Shown in pieces: positions 17,712-26,038 of a DNA stretch of 64,000 nt (the stretch's first letter is position 1; every line of letters begins with the position of its first letter). Made by a program: the position numbers and the translations under genes. Under the pieces are notes generated by a model. The model was given only the letters and a program-made list of their open reading frames with translations, was not told where the DNA came from and did not search any database. The DNA is from M3007 sp964621185. GTDB lineage: Bacteria > Bacteroidota > Bacteroidia > Chitinophagales > Saprospiraceae. The DNA lies in NCBI GenBank assembly GCA_964621185.1, contig CAZULM010000003.1, positions 62,001 to 126,000 of the forward strand, given 5' to 3'.

Positions 17712-17719
17712 CAAAAATA
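17712..17719 (-). promoter_or_regulatory. -7 box (TATTTTTG) for the low-complexity protein gene
   Basis: TAnnTTTG match 51 nt before the ATG at 17661. Confidence 0.35.
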
Positions 17720-17918
17720 TTACCTTTGCGCACTTTTTTTGGTTAATGGGACTTTAAATGCTGAAAATGTGAAGGTTAAAGTTGGTTAAGCCCAAGGTTT
17801 TTAAGTTCATATTTGTTAAAATATTTATCCAACTCCGGACTTTTCACCTGGTTGCCAAAAAAACTTTCAATTTTTCAGACAAATAAAACTCCCTAAAGTT
17901 ACGCGCTTTTTGGCAAAT

Positions 17919-18023
17919 TATACTATGATTCGCCTGATTTTTGTGATTGAGTATGATTGATTCATCTGATCTTCAATTGATTAAAAAGATCGGTATGCAC
18001 AAAACCAAGCGACGTGAGGTATA
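17919..18023. repeat. 105-bp dispersed repeat, copy C (sister family of copies A and B)
   Basis: Closely matches 43532-43636 over the same length. It begins TATACTATGATTCGCCTGAT and ends AAGCGACGTGAGGTATA. The TATACTRTGATT opening, TGATT-rich core and TATA end are shared with copies A and B although the middle differs. It lies in the 589-base space between the low-complexity gene and proS, which otherwise holds only the heptamer array and no gene. Confidence 0.85.
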
Positions 18024-18148
18024 ACCCAGTTTTAACCAAATGCAGGCACGAGCCAGGCATGAGCGTTTTTCGAGCGCCAAAATCCTGCAATGTAAAATCA
18101 AACAACAGTGAGCTTCACCCTCCAACGCCAAGGCTACGGCGGGTAAAA

Positions 18149-18250
18149 CATCAAGAATCCAGCATCAAGAATCCAGCATCAAGCATCAAGCATCAAGCAT
18201 CAAGCATCAAGTATCAAGCATCAAGTATCAAGCATCAAGCACCAAGCATC
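18149..18250. repeat. Heptanucleotide tandem array (CATCAAG) abutting the proS start codon
   Basis: Two 14-mers (CATCAAGAATCCAG) are followed by about ten heptamers, CATCAAG with TATCAAG and CACCAAG variants, ending exactly at the ATG at 18251. The array is open in the proS frame and would encode (SSIKHQA)n if translated. Confidence 0.92.
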
Positions 18251-19717
18251 ATGGCAAAAGAAATCACACCCCGATCAGAAGATTACTCCCAGTGGTACCT
18301 CGATATTGTGCAGAAGGCCCGCTTGGCCGACAATTCGCCCGTGCGCGGCTGCATGGTCATCAAGCCCCACGGCTTCAGTATTTGGGAGCGTATGCGCGAC
18401 GCACTCGACGCGATGTTCAAGGAAACCGGGCACGTGAACGCGTACTTCCCGCTCTTCATACCCAAGAGCTTTTTGAGCAAAGAAGCCGCCCACGTGGAGG
18501 GCTTTGCCAAGGAATGTGCCGTGGTGACGCACTACCGCCTCAAGAACGACCCCAACGGCGGCGGGGTTATCGTCGATCCGGAGGCCAAGCTGGAAGAGGA
18601 GCTCATTGTTCGCCCAACCTCCGAAACCATTATCTGGAACACCTATCGCGACTGGATACAGAGCTACCGCGACCTGCCCCTGCTGCTCAACCAATGGGCC
18701 AACGTGGTGCGCTGGGAAATGCGCACCCGCCCCTTCCTGCGCACCACGGAATTCCTGTGGCAGGAAGGCCACACGGCACATGCCAGCGCGGAAGAAGCCG
18801 TGGCAGAAACCCTGACCATCCTGGACCTATACGCGCAATTCGCCGAAGAATGGATGGCCATGCCCGTCATCAAAGGCATCAAATCGGCCAATGAGCGCTT
18901 CGCCGGCGCCGAAGAGACGTACTGTATCGAAGCCTTGATGCAAGACGGCAAAGCCCTGCAGGCCGGCACCTCGCACTACCTCGGCCAGAATTTCGCCAAA
19001 GCCTTCGAGGTACAGTTCTTGAACAAGGAAAACCAGCAGGAATACGTTTATGCCACCTCCTGGGGCGTTTCTACCCGCCTCATCGGCGGGCTCATCATGA
19101 CCCACTCCGACGACGACGGGCTTATCATACCGCCCAAGCTGGCCGAGGTACAAGTGGTGATCGTGCCTATCCCGAAGCCGTCGCCCGAGCTGACGGAGGC
19201 CGCCGACAAGATCGCTGCCGCGCTCCGCGCCAAGGGCGTGCGCGTGAAAATCGACAACGACGACCAGAACCGCCCGGGCTTCAAATTCGCCGAATACGAG
19301 ATGATCGGCATCCCCGTGCGCCTTGGCCTGGGCCAGCGCGACCTCGCCGCCAACCAGGTGGAAGTGGCCCGCCGCGACAACAAGACCAAGGAAAACGTGC
19401 CGCTCGACGGCATCGCCAACTACGTGGCCAAGCTGCTCGACGAGATCCAGCAGAACCTGTACGACCGCGCCAAAGCCTACCGCGACGCCCACATCACCAA
19501 GGCCGACAGCTGGGACGAGTTTGTGGACGTGCTGGAAAACAAGGGCGGCTTTGTTTATGCCCACTGGGACGGCACGACGGAGTCCGAGGTGGCGATCAAA
19601 GAGAAGACAAAGGCGACCATCCGCTGCATCCCGCTGGGCTGGGAGGAGGAAGCTGGGGCTTGTGTTCTGACGGGGAAGGCGAGTGCGAGGAGGGTGTTGT
19701 TTGCGAAGGCTTACTAG
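18251..19717 (+). CDS. proS: Proline--tRNA ligase (short, archaeal/eukaryote-like type)
   Basis: The enzyme charges tRNA-Pro with proline in the cytoplasm. The 488-residue protein lacks the editing insertion of the long bacterial form and matches the shorter archaeal/eukaryotic-type ProS found in Bacteroidota. Class II motifs are clear: motif 2 RWEMRTRPFLRTTEFLWQEG, the proline-site segment RPTSETIIW, and motif 3-like TSWGVSTRLIGGLIMTHSDD, followed by an anticodon-binding domain (VVIVPIPKP, GIPVRLGLGQRDLA) and a C-terminal zinc-type domain. The frame is open upstream to 18014 but only through the heptamer array, so the ATG at 18251 is taken as start. Confidence 0.95.
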   Translation: MAKEITPRSEDYSQWYLDIVQKARLADNSPVRGCMVIKPHGFSIWERMRDALDAMFKETGHVNAYFPLFIPKSFLSKEAAHVEGFAKECAVVTHYRLKNDPNGGGVIVDPEAKLEEELIVRPTSETIIWNTYRDWIQSYRDLPLLLNQWANVVRWEMRTRPFLRTTEFLWQEGHTAHASAEEAVAETLTILDLYAQFAEEWMAMPVIKGIKSANERFAGAEETYCIEALMQDGKALQAGTSHYLGQNFAKAFEVQFLNKENQQEYVYATSWGVSTRLIGGLIMTHSDDDGLIIPPKLAEVQVVIVPIPKPSPELTEAADKIAAALRAKGVRVKIDNDDQNRPGFKFAEYEMIGIPVRLGLGQRDLAANQVEVARRDNKTKENVPLDGIANYVAKLLDEIQQNLYDRAKAYRDAHITKADSWDEFVDVLENKGGFVYAHWDGTTESEVAIKEKTKATIRCIPLGWEEEAGACVLTGKASARRVLFAKAY

Positions 19718-19721
19718 TAGG

Positions 19722-19775
19722 TAAATCCTTAGTAATCAATATGATCCATCCTGAAAATCTTGCAAATCACTAGTG
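19722..19775. repeat. Short dispersed repeat (TAATCAATATGAT type), copy E
   Basis: TAATCAATATGATCCATCCT GAAAATC followed by GCAAATCACTAG, just after the proS stop, recurs with few changes at 30397-30448 after the M20 gene. Non-coding. Confidence 0.7.
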
Positions 19776-19822
19776 CCGCATCTTGGAATAAATACCGTGT
19801 TGGCAATGACAGGGCAAAATGG

Positions 19823-20635
19823 TTAGTGCTGTTTTTTAATAGCATACCCCATATACTCTACTGTTGTGTCATTGCTTTCTTTTAGCTTCAGTGTTTCGCC
19901 AAGTTGCTCATAAGTAATTTGTCCTTTCGCTCTCTTTCGCAAAAGTTGAATCATTTTAAACGGGTTTATGTTTGGCGACATTCCTTTAAATTCCGTTTTA
20001 TCAAAATGGTTTTGCCTCATCAATTGGTCCAGTTCTTTTGGCTTGATGAACATTTCGTAAACATGAAGCCGGGGGGGCATCATGGCTGTGCTTTTCCATT
20101 CCTGCCAGAGCTTTATGACAATTAATTTGCTGATTGGGTTTCTGTTAAAAGTGTCGAAGAAAAACACCCCTCCAGGCTTTAAAACCCTGCTGAACTCAGA
20201 TATGCATTTCGGCAGGTCACGCACATGTTCCAGCACATCGCAACAAAACAAGACGTCAAAATGGTTGTCAGGGAAAGGAATTGCTTCCCCTGTCCCAAGT
20301 CGATAGTCTATGTCCAGGCTAAACGCCCGGGCATGGTCGCGTGCAGTTTCCAACGATTTTTCAGCTGGGTCAATTCCGATCAAATTGAACCCGGCCGATG
20401 CAATTTCCTCTGCCAGTATCCCGCCTCCACAGCCTACTTCGAGGGCGGATTTGCCCTGTGGGTCGAGCTTCAAGGTTTTTGTATACGTGTTTAAGAAATA
20501 CGGGAAACGGCAAGGGTTGACCACGCCTTTCAAGAGGTGGTAAACATTGTTGCCTTTCCACCATTGGTCGCCATCGTATTGATACATGTCGTTGTCAATA
20601 CGGTCATAGATTTGCTTTGAGACTGCGTTCTTCAT
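19823..20635 (-). CDS. UbiG-like class I SAM-dependent methyltransferase
   Basis: The 270-residue protein has the class I methyltransferase fold: motif I LEVGCGGGILA (about residues 65-75), the acidic end of strand 2 GIDPAEKSLE, LGTGEAIPFP, and motif IV region FDVLFCCDVLEHVRD with VLKPGGVFFFDTF. The general order resembles UbiG, but Bacteroidota use menaquinone, so a ubiquinone role is unlikely and the substrate is unknown. It lies 66 bases downstream of the Crp-like regulator on the same strand and is probably co-transcribed with it. Confidence 0.82.
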   Translation of the reverse strand: MKNAVSKQIYDRIDNDMYQYDGDQWWKGNNVYHLLKGVVNPCRFPYFLNTYTKTLKLDPQGKSALEVGCGGGILAEEIASAGFNLIGIDPAEKSLETARDHARAFSLDIDYRLGTGEAIPFPDNHFDVLFCCDVLEHVRDLPKCISEFSRVLKPGGVFFFDTFNRNPISKLIVIKLWQEWKSTAMMPPRLHVYEMFIKPKELDQLMRQNHFDKTEFKGMSPNINPFKMIQLLRKRAKGQITYEQLGETLKLKESNDTTVEYMGYAIKKQH

Positions 20636-20701
20636 CTTTTTTGTTTTTTGGACAAAGGTGATGCAGTGTCATCGCCAAATGCATTGATATTTGTTAGGAA
20701 A

Positions 20702-21289
20702 TTATTTTGAGGAAATAATTTTGTTCCTGATACGGCTTAACGACTCTGGCGCTATGCCAAGGTAAGATGCGACATCGTAATGCGGCGCGCGCAGTATGAT
20801 CTGCGGATGTTCTTTCACCATGCGCAAGTATCTTTCTTCAGCCGATTCTGATTTGTCCAATGCCGATTTTTCCAGCGATTTTATATACCCTCTCTGTGTT
20901 TTCAGATCGTAGAAGGCCTTAAATGCCTTCGACGTATTGCACAATGTTTCAAAATTTGTTCGGTTGATAGCAATCAATTCCGAGTTTTCGATGGCCTGCC
21001 AATAAGTAGTAGCCGGTATTCTGTTTATAAAACTTGGCAGGTCGCCTGTCCACCAATCCTCAAATGCAAAATGAATCACACTTTTTTTGCCGCTATCGGT
21101 GAGTGTGTAAAAACAGAAGCACCCTGTATCAACATAGGCAATCTGTTTACATATCTCACCTGCCTGCACAATATGCTCCTTCGCTTTTACAGAAATTTTT
21201 TTGAAGAACCCAAGAACATAGTCAACTTCGTCATCGGTGATGCCGGGTGCGGATTGAATAGCTTTTAAAAATGAGGACGATTGAACCAT
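20702..21289 (-). CDS. Crp/Fnr-family transcription regulator (cyclic-nucleotide-binding domain)
   Basis: The 195-residue protein has an N-terminal cNMP-binding-type beta-roll (about 20-115; KEHIVQAGEICKQIAYVDTG, GDLPSFINRIPATTYWQAIE) and a C-terminal helix-turn-helix-like end (APHYDVASYLGIAPESLSRI) that fits DNA binding. This compact form is abundant in Bacteroidota. The ligand is unknown. It heads a likely two-gene operon with the methyltransferase at 19823-20635, and a -7 box lies at 21324-21331. Confidence 0.85.
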   Translation of the reverse strand: MVQSSSFLKAIQSAPGITDDEVDYVLGFFKKISVKAKEHIVQAGEICKQIAYVDTGCFCFYTLTDSGKKSVIHFAFEDWWTGDLPSFINRIPATTYWQAIENSELIAINRTNFETLCNTSKAFKAFYDLKTQRGYIKSLEKSALDKSESAEERYLRMVKEHPQIILRAPHYDVASYLGIAPESLSRIRNKIISSK

Positions 21290-21323
21290 ACTTTGGATGT
21301 CTGGTAATTTTTCAAAAAGTCAT

Positions 21324-21331
21324 CAAATATA
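21324..21331 (-). promoter_or_regulatory. -7 box (TATATTTG) for the Crp-like gene
   Basis: TAnnTTTG match 35 nt before the ATG at 21289. Confidence 0.4.
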
Positions 21332-21749
21332 CACTCCTTTGCGCTTACCCAACCAACTCGGCAAGATAGGCACCCTTTCGCTTCAGTCAATGTTTCGCAA
21401 ACAATCAAGCTTCGATTTTTTCACAACTTGTTGATAACAAGGTTTTTTTGCTTTTTGGGTTCGGTTTATGCCGGTTGGGTTTATGAGCGTTTTGCCTTGT
21501 TCTTTGATGTCTTTGGCGCAAGGCGTGGCGCAGAATAGACAATATCAATGGGATCCGGTGAACAAAAATCCGGCGGCAACCTTTGCTCGAACCAATGAAA
21601 GAGCCTATTATTGCACTCGGGGTATCTCGGTTCCCTGCGATGTCGTGTATTTGCTATGTGTGGCAACCCAAATATACACGCTTTTTGTTTTTTCACCTTA
21701 TGCCAACATTAACACATGTAAAATCCTTTACCAACCATTGAAAATAAAG
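21332..21749. other. 418-base stretch without a convincing gene
   Basis: From 21468 the plus strand is open in the frame of the next gene and reads GFMSVLPCSLMSLAQGVAQN and later ARTNERAYYCTRGISVP, but there is no signal peptide or domain, and the exported gene downstream has its own good start at 21750. It may be part of an intergenic repeat or a decayed gene. I see no promoter box or hairpin that settles it. Confidence 0.4.
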
Positions 21750-22630
21750 ATGAAAAAGCGCTACTTCATGGCAATCGGGATGATAATGTCCTATAGCCTC
21801 CAATCGCAAAATTATATCCCTCTCCTGATTGACAGTTTATACACTTGGTCGTGGTCAGTTGATATTCATGGTGACACATTGGTAAGTGAATCTTGGGAAG
21901 GCTTTTCTTATGATTCGAACGATAGCTTAGTGCAGAGAAGGAATCCAACTTCAAGGTTTAATTATTCTTATGAGGCAGATACGGTTTACTTGTTGTCCGA
22001 AACGCTTGACCCAGACAATAATTGGAATGTTTCCAGCAGAAACACAACTGTATATAACAATGGAAAAATAATCACGAAGTTGACAGAACGATTTAATATT
22101 GGTGTGTTTGAGAATTCAGCACTACTACATACCTACTTTTACGAAACCTCCAATTTGGATATACTGTGATTAAAGTGATTTGTATGATTTGAGTGATTTA
22201 AAACATGTGATTTTCAAATGATTATGCGATCGAGATTTTCACAACCACTTTGCGTTGACTATATCCCAACAACGGAACATGCAAAAATATTATAATGACA
22301 ACTTATGATTATTTGGGTCAAGACACAATTGTAGAAAACGCGTTTAATTGGTATAATAGCGAATGGAGATATTATTTAAAGAAGCTGACTTTCACAGGAC
22401 AAGAAGTTTATAGCAGCCGGCCTGATTCGGTAATTACCTATTATTATTTGGCGGACTCTCTTAATCACATCCCAACAATCCGTCGGTATTTTCAATATGA
22501 AGACTTAGGGAATGATGCGATATATTTTAAAGATGAGGAATACAATTATTTTGGAGCTACGGACAAATGGTTGTTGACACGACTGGTTGAAGAATGGTAT
22601 CACATAAAGAAGGAATTTATACAATATTAA
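21750..22630 (+). pseudogene. Exported protein gene interrupted by dispersed repeat copy B
   Basis: The 5' part (21750-22159) starts MKKRYFMAIGMIMSYSLQSQ, a signal peptide, then a Tyr/Trp/Asp-rich body (LYTWSWSVDIHGDTLVSESW). The frame ends in the repeat at 22160-22263. The 3' part (about 22264-22630) continues in another frame with PNNGTCKNIIM, then MTTYDYLGQDTIVENAFNWY and a WRYYLKKLTF segment. Removing 104 bases restores one frame of about 258 codons with matching composition. The YDxxG...W...W...K pattern resembles secreted Bacteroidota proteins with short tyrosine-rich repeats; no sorting domain is seen. The two halves may still be made separately, but an intact product is unlikely. Confidence 0.75.
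22160..22263. repeat. TATA-bounded ~100-bp dispersed repeat, copy B
   Basis: Near-identical to copy A at 14204-14307 in the same orientation, with TATA at both ends. It brings a stop codon into the exported-protein gene after the codons for SNLDIL. Confidence 0.9.
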
Positions 22631-22744
22631 TTCGAGAAGAAGGTCGTATTATTGGGATTGAAAAGCAAATAATAATCAAATAGAACAGAATACTGTAGCG
22701 AACAAATTGTAGTGGCCATGCGCCAAGAGTGTTCAAAAACCGGA

Positions 22745-22777
22745 GTCAGGTGAAAAAATCAGTAATTTTCACCTGAC
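22745..22777 (-). terminator. Hairpin downstream of porX
   Basis: A 12-bp perfect stem (GTCAGGTGAAAA at 22745-22756 with TTTTCACCTGAC at 22766-22777) with a 9-nt loop lies 42 bases past the porX stop. No T-run follows, so termination is plausible but not certain. Confidence 0.45.
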
Positions 22778-22818
22778 ATGGTTCATTATCCCCCGCATTC
22801 CCCATTCCACACTCAAAA

Positions 22819-24381
22819 TCACTTGCTCCGCATCCTCACCACCGGACAAATCATCTCCTCCAGCGAAATGCCCCCATGCTGGAACGTGTTGCGGTAGTAG
22901 TTGTTGAACTGGTTGTAGTTGTTCGGGTACAGGAAAAAATAGTCTTCCTTGGCGAAGATAAAGGTGCTGCTGATGTTGGGGCGGGGCAGCCCGAACTTAA
23001 GCGGGTCTTTTACGGCCAGCACGTCCTTTTGCTCGAACTGCAGGTTGCGGCCCACCTTGTAGCGCAGGTTGGTGGTCGTTTCGCGGTCGCCCACCACTTT
23101 GGAGGGGCTTTGCACGCGGATGGTGCCGTGGTCGGTGGTGACGAACAGCTGCACGTCGCGGCCTTCGAGCTTTTGCAGGGCCGACCACAGGGGGCTGTGC
23201 AGGAACCAGGAGCGGGTGAGCGAGCGGTAGGCGGGCTCGTCGCCGGCCAGTTCTTTCAGCACTTCCATTTCCGTGCGTGCGTGTGAGAGCATGTCGATGA
23301 AATTGTACACGATCACCGTGAGATCGTTGTTGAGGGCGTGCAGGATGTTGTCGTTCAGTTCCTTGCCGTGCCCCACATTGGTCACCTTGATGTACTCGCA
23401 TTTCACCGGCTTGCGGAAAAAATGCTCTAATTGTTTGAGCAGGAAGAAATCTTCGTACAGGTTTTTCCCGCCCTCATCGGTATCGTTTTTCCACTTGTCG
23501 GGGTAGTTCTTTTCGATGTCGGAGGGCATCATGCCTGCAAAGATGGCGTTGCGGCTGTACTGGGTGGCCGTAGGCAGGATGCTGAAAAAATAGCCTTCGT
23601 GCTCTGTCTTGAACTGTTCGTTGAAGATCGGCTCTATGGTTTTCCACTGGTCGTAGCGCAGGTTGTCGAGCAGGAGCAGGATGGTGGGGGTGCCGTTGCT
23701 GACGTGGGGGAAAACGTGCTTGCGCAGCATGGAGTGCGACATCACCGGGCCGACTTCCTGTTTTATGTCCACCCAGTCGCCGTAGTTTTTCACCACATAT
23801 TTGGAGAACTCCGTGTTGGCCTGCTGCTTTTGCTGGGCCAGGATGTCGGTGACGCCGCTGGCCTGGTTGGCATCCACCTTGAGTTCCCAGGCGACGATCT
23901 TTTTGTAGGCATCTACCCATTCTGCGTGGTCGAGGCTGCCGGTGATCTGCATGAAAATCTGGCGGAACTCCTGCTGGTAGCTGAGCGCCGTTTTTTCGCT
24001 CACCAGGCGCTTGTTGTCCAGTATCTTTTTGAGGGTCAGCAATATCTGGTTGGGGTTCACGGGCTTGATGAGGTAGTCGGAAATCTGGGAGCCGATGGCC
24101 TCTTCCATCACGTGTTCCGCCTCGTTCTTGGTAATCATCACGACCGGCACGTTGGGGTTGCGCTCTTTTATTTTCGGCAGCACTTCGAGGCCCGTGAGGC
24201 CGGGCATGCTCTCGTCGAGGAAAACCAGGTCGATGTCGTCGGCTTGTTCGTTGTAGGTTTCTACGGCATCGTGGCCGTTGGAGGCGGTGAGTACTTCAAA
24301 GCCTTTGGTTTGCAGAAAGATGATGTGGGGCTTGAGCAGGTCGATCTCGTCGTCGGCCCAGAGTATTTTTATTTTGTCCAT
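22819..24381 (-). CDS. porX: PorX-type response regulator with PglZ domain (T9SS regulation)
   Basis: The 520-residue protein has an N-terminal receiver domain (ADDE at 9-12, phospho-acceptor Asp56 in VFLDESMPG, conserved Lys106 in DYLIKPVNP), a helical linker, and a large C-terminal PglZ / alkaline-phosphatase-like domain (LLLLDNLRYDQWK, ILPTATQYSRNAIFAG, FVTTDHGT). This exact architecture defines PorX, which in Porphyromonas and Flavobacterium controls T9SS genes with the kinase PorY and an ECF sigma factor and contacts the T9SS motor. The several T9SS cargo proteins in this window fit a working system. It is divergent from the HD hydrolase at 24621; porX next to an HD hydrolase gene is also seen in other Bacteroidota. 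Confidence 0.93.
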   Translation of the reverse strand: MDKIKILWADDEIDLLKPHIIFLQTKGFEVLTASNGHDAVETYNEQADDIDLVFLDESMPGLTGLEVLPKIKERNPNVPVVMITKNEAEHVMEEAIGSQISDYLIKPVNPNQILLTLKKILDNKRLVSEKTALSYQQEFRQIFMQITGSLDHAEWVDAYKKIVAWELKVDANQASGVTDILAQQKQQANTEFSKYVVKNYGDWVDIKQEVGPVMSHSMLRKHVFPHVSNGTPTILLLLDNLRYDQWKTIEPIFNEQFKTEHEGYFFSILPTATQYSRNAIFAGMMPSDIEKNYPDKWKNDTDEGGKNLYEDFFLLKQLEHFFRKPVKCEYIKVTNVGHGKELNDNILHALNNDLTVIVYNFIDMLSHARTEMEVLKELAGDEPAYRSLTRSWFLHSPLWSALQKLEGRDVQLFVTTDHGTIRVQSPSKVVGDRETTTNLRYKVGRNLQFEQKDVLAVKDPLKFGLPRPNISSTFIFAKEDYFFLYPNNYNQFNNYYRNTFQHGGISLEEMICPVVRMRSK

Positions 24382-24515
24382 GAAAAAATTTTACAGGAGT
24401 GAAGGAATAGCCTTGGGGTAGTGGAACGAATGTGCAAGGTACTTTATGTTTTTGAAATGGAAAATTGGTTGATATTTATGCTCTTCGGTGGAACCTGCGC
24501 TCAATGGGTTGATGG

Positions 24516-24578
24516 GTGGGTGCGTTTTTTTTAACACATAGAACCTCTGTGTCTATGTGTTAAAAAAAACGCGCCCAC
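24516..24578. repeat. Inverted repeat of the AACACATAG family, 26-bp arms
   Basis: The arms 24516-24541 and 24553-24578 match in 25 of 26 positions with an 11-nt loop; the core is TTTTTTTTAACACATAG. It sits between the divergent genes porX and the HD hydrolase. Related palindromes are at 31439-31490 and 56822-56910. Confidence 0.9.
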
Positions 24579-24620
24579 AAAAGAACCAATGCCCCAAAAC
24601 CACGACCTTTGCGCTGCAGC

Positions 24621-25844
24621 ATGAACAACAGGCAAAAAATTTTCAACGACCCCGTTTACGGATTTGTCTCCGTTCCGCGCGGCATCCTCCTCGACCTTAT
24701 CGACCATCCCTATTTCCAGCGGTTGCGGCGTATCCGGCAGCTTGGGCTCACGCCTTATGTTTATCCTGGGGCGCTGCACACCCGATTTCACCATGCTTTG
24801 GGCGCCTTGCACCTGATGCAGCAGGCCATAGAGACGCTGCGGCAAAAAGGCACGTCCATTACAGAGGAAGAGGCCGAAGCCGCGTGTATCGCCATTTTGT
24901 TGCACGATATTGGGCACGGCCCTTTTTCCCACGCCCTGGAGCACACCTTGATCGACCTGCACCACGAGGACATTTCCGGCTTGTTCATGCAAGAGCTCAA
25001 CGATGCGTTCGGTGGGCGGCTAGATTTGGCGATCCGTATTTTCCGCGACACTTACGAAAAAAAGTTCCTGCACCAACTGGTTTCCGGCCAGCTCGACATG
25101 GATCGCATGGACTACCTCAACCGCGACAGCTTTTTTACGGGCGTGAGCGAGGGCGTGATCGGCTATGATCGCATCATCAAAATGTTGGCGGTATATGACG
25201 GGGAGCTGGTAGTGGAGGAAAAGGGCATTTACAGCATCGAAAAGTTCCTGATGGCGCGGCGGCTCATGTACTGGCAAGTATATCTGCACAAAACCGGGGT
25301 GGCCGCGGAAAAAATGCTCATCCATGCGCTCAAGCGGGCGCGCGAACTGGCCTTGAAAGGCGAGAACCTGGAAGTGCCGCGGCACCTTGGCTGGTTTCTT
25401 TACCAGCAACCTGGCGCAAGCCCCTCCCCCCTCGAAATGCTGGCCCAGTTTGCCCGCCTCGACGACAATGATATAACCCAAGCCATCAAGTACTGGTCGG
25501 AAGCGCGTGACTTTACCCTGGCTTTTTTGTCTAAAGGTTTGTTGGAGCGCAAGTTGTTCCGATTAGAATGGCACAACAAGGCGGTGCCGGTTGAAGCAGA
25601 AAGCAAAGTGCGGGAATCGATCCAGCAGCAATTGGGCCCGGCAGCCGTACTGGACTATTTAGTGTTTTGCGGCGCAGAAAGCAACCGCGCCTATGACGAT
25701 TCCAAAGACCAGATCAAGATTTTGTTCAAAAACGGCCAAATACTCCCCATCGACCAATGCTCTGATGTGCCGCTTTATACGCAACCGGTTACAAAACACT
25801 ACCTGTGCTATCCAAAGCCCCCGGACTTAAAAAGTGAGAATTAA
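24621..25844 (+). CDS. HD-domain phosphohydrolase
   Basis: The 407-residue protein belongs to the HD superfamily of metal-dependent phosphohydrolases, in the dGTPase/SAMHD1-like branch. It starts NDPVYGFVSVPRGILLDLID, the usual opening of this branch. Metal ligands are visible: HTRFHH (His about 57-58), LLHDIGHGPFSH (His-Asp 95-96) and DMDRMDYL (about 158-165). The substrate, a nucleotide or signalling phosphate, is unknown. The ATG at 24621 is chosen over the in-frame TTG at 24609. A TTTG at 24608-24611 close to the start resembles a -7 box but lacks its TA. It is divergent from porX across an inverted repeat. Confidence 0.88.
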   Translation: MNNRQKIFNDPVYGFVSVPRGILLDLIDHPYFQRLRRIRQLGLTPYVYPGALHTRFHHALGALHLMQQAIETLRQKGTSITEEEAEAACIAILLHDIGHGPFSHALEHTLIDLHHEDISGLFMQELNDAFGGRLDLAIRIFRDTYEKKFLHQLVSGQLDMDRMDYLNRDSFFTGVSEGVIGYDRIIKMLAVYDGELVVEEKGIYSIEKFLMARRLMYWQVYLHKTGVAAEKMLIHALKRARELALKGENLEVPRHLGWFLYQQPGASPSPLEMLAQFARLDDNDITQAIKYWSEARDFTLAFLSKGLLERKLFRLEWHNKAVPVEAESKVRESIQQQLGPAAVLDYLVFCGAESNRAYDDSKDQIKILFKNGQILPIDQCSDVPLYTQPVTKHYLCYPKPPDLKSEN

Positions 25845-25889
25845 GCAAAAAATCAACCAAAAAGTTGCAGTTTCGGCAAATATTATGTT

Positions 25890-25897
25890 TACTTTTG
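25890..25897 (+). promoter_or_regulatory. -7 box (TACTTTTG) for the repeat protein gene
   Basis: Exact TAnnTTTG match about 140 nt before the ATG at 26039, leaving a long leader that contains a direct repeat of CCTGAAACCATGAAA (25955-25986). Confidence 0.4.
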
Positions 25898-26038
25898 CGC
25901 TATACGCACTCCCTTCCAGGAGTTTCCCCTCCCCCACACCATGCGACCTGACAACCTGAAACCATGAAACCTGAAACCATGAAACCCTCATTTTAGTACC
26001 CATTCTCTAATTTTCGTTAACCAATTTCACACTCAAAC

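Noticed and set aside
18149..18250. Tandem array as a CRISPR
   Set aside because: Units are 7 bases with no spacers and no cas genes.
18014..18250. N-terminal extension of ProS through the heptamer array
   Set aside because: The known N-terminus of this ProS type begins near the ATG at 18251; the extension would be pure repeat.
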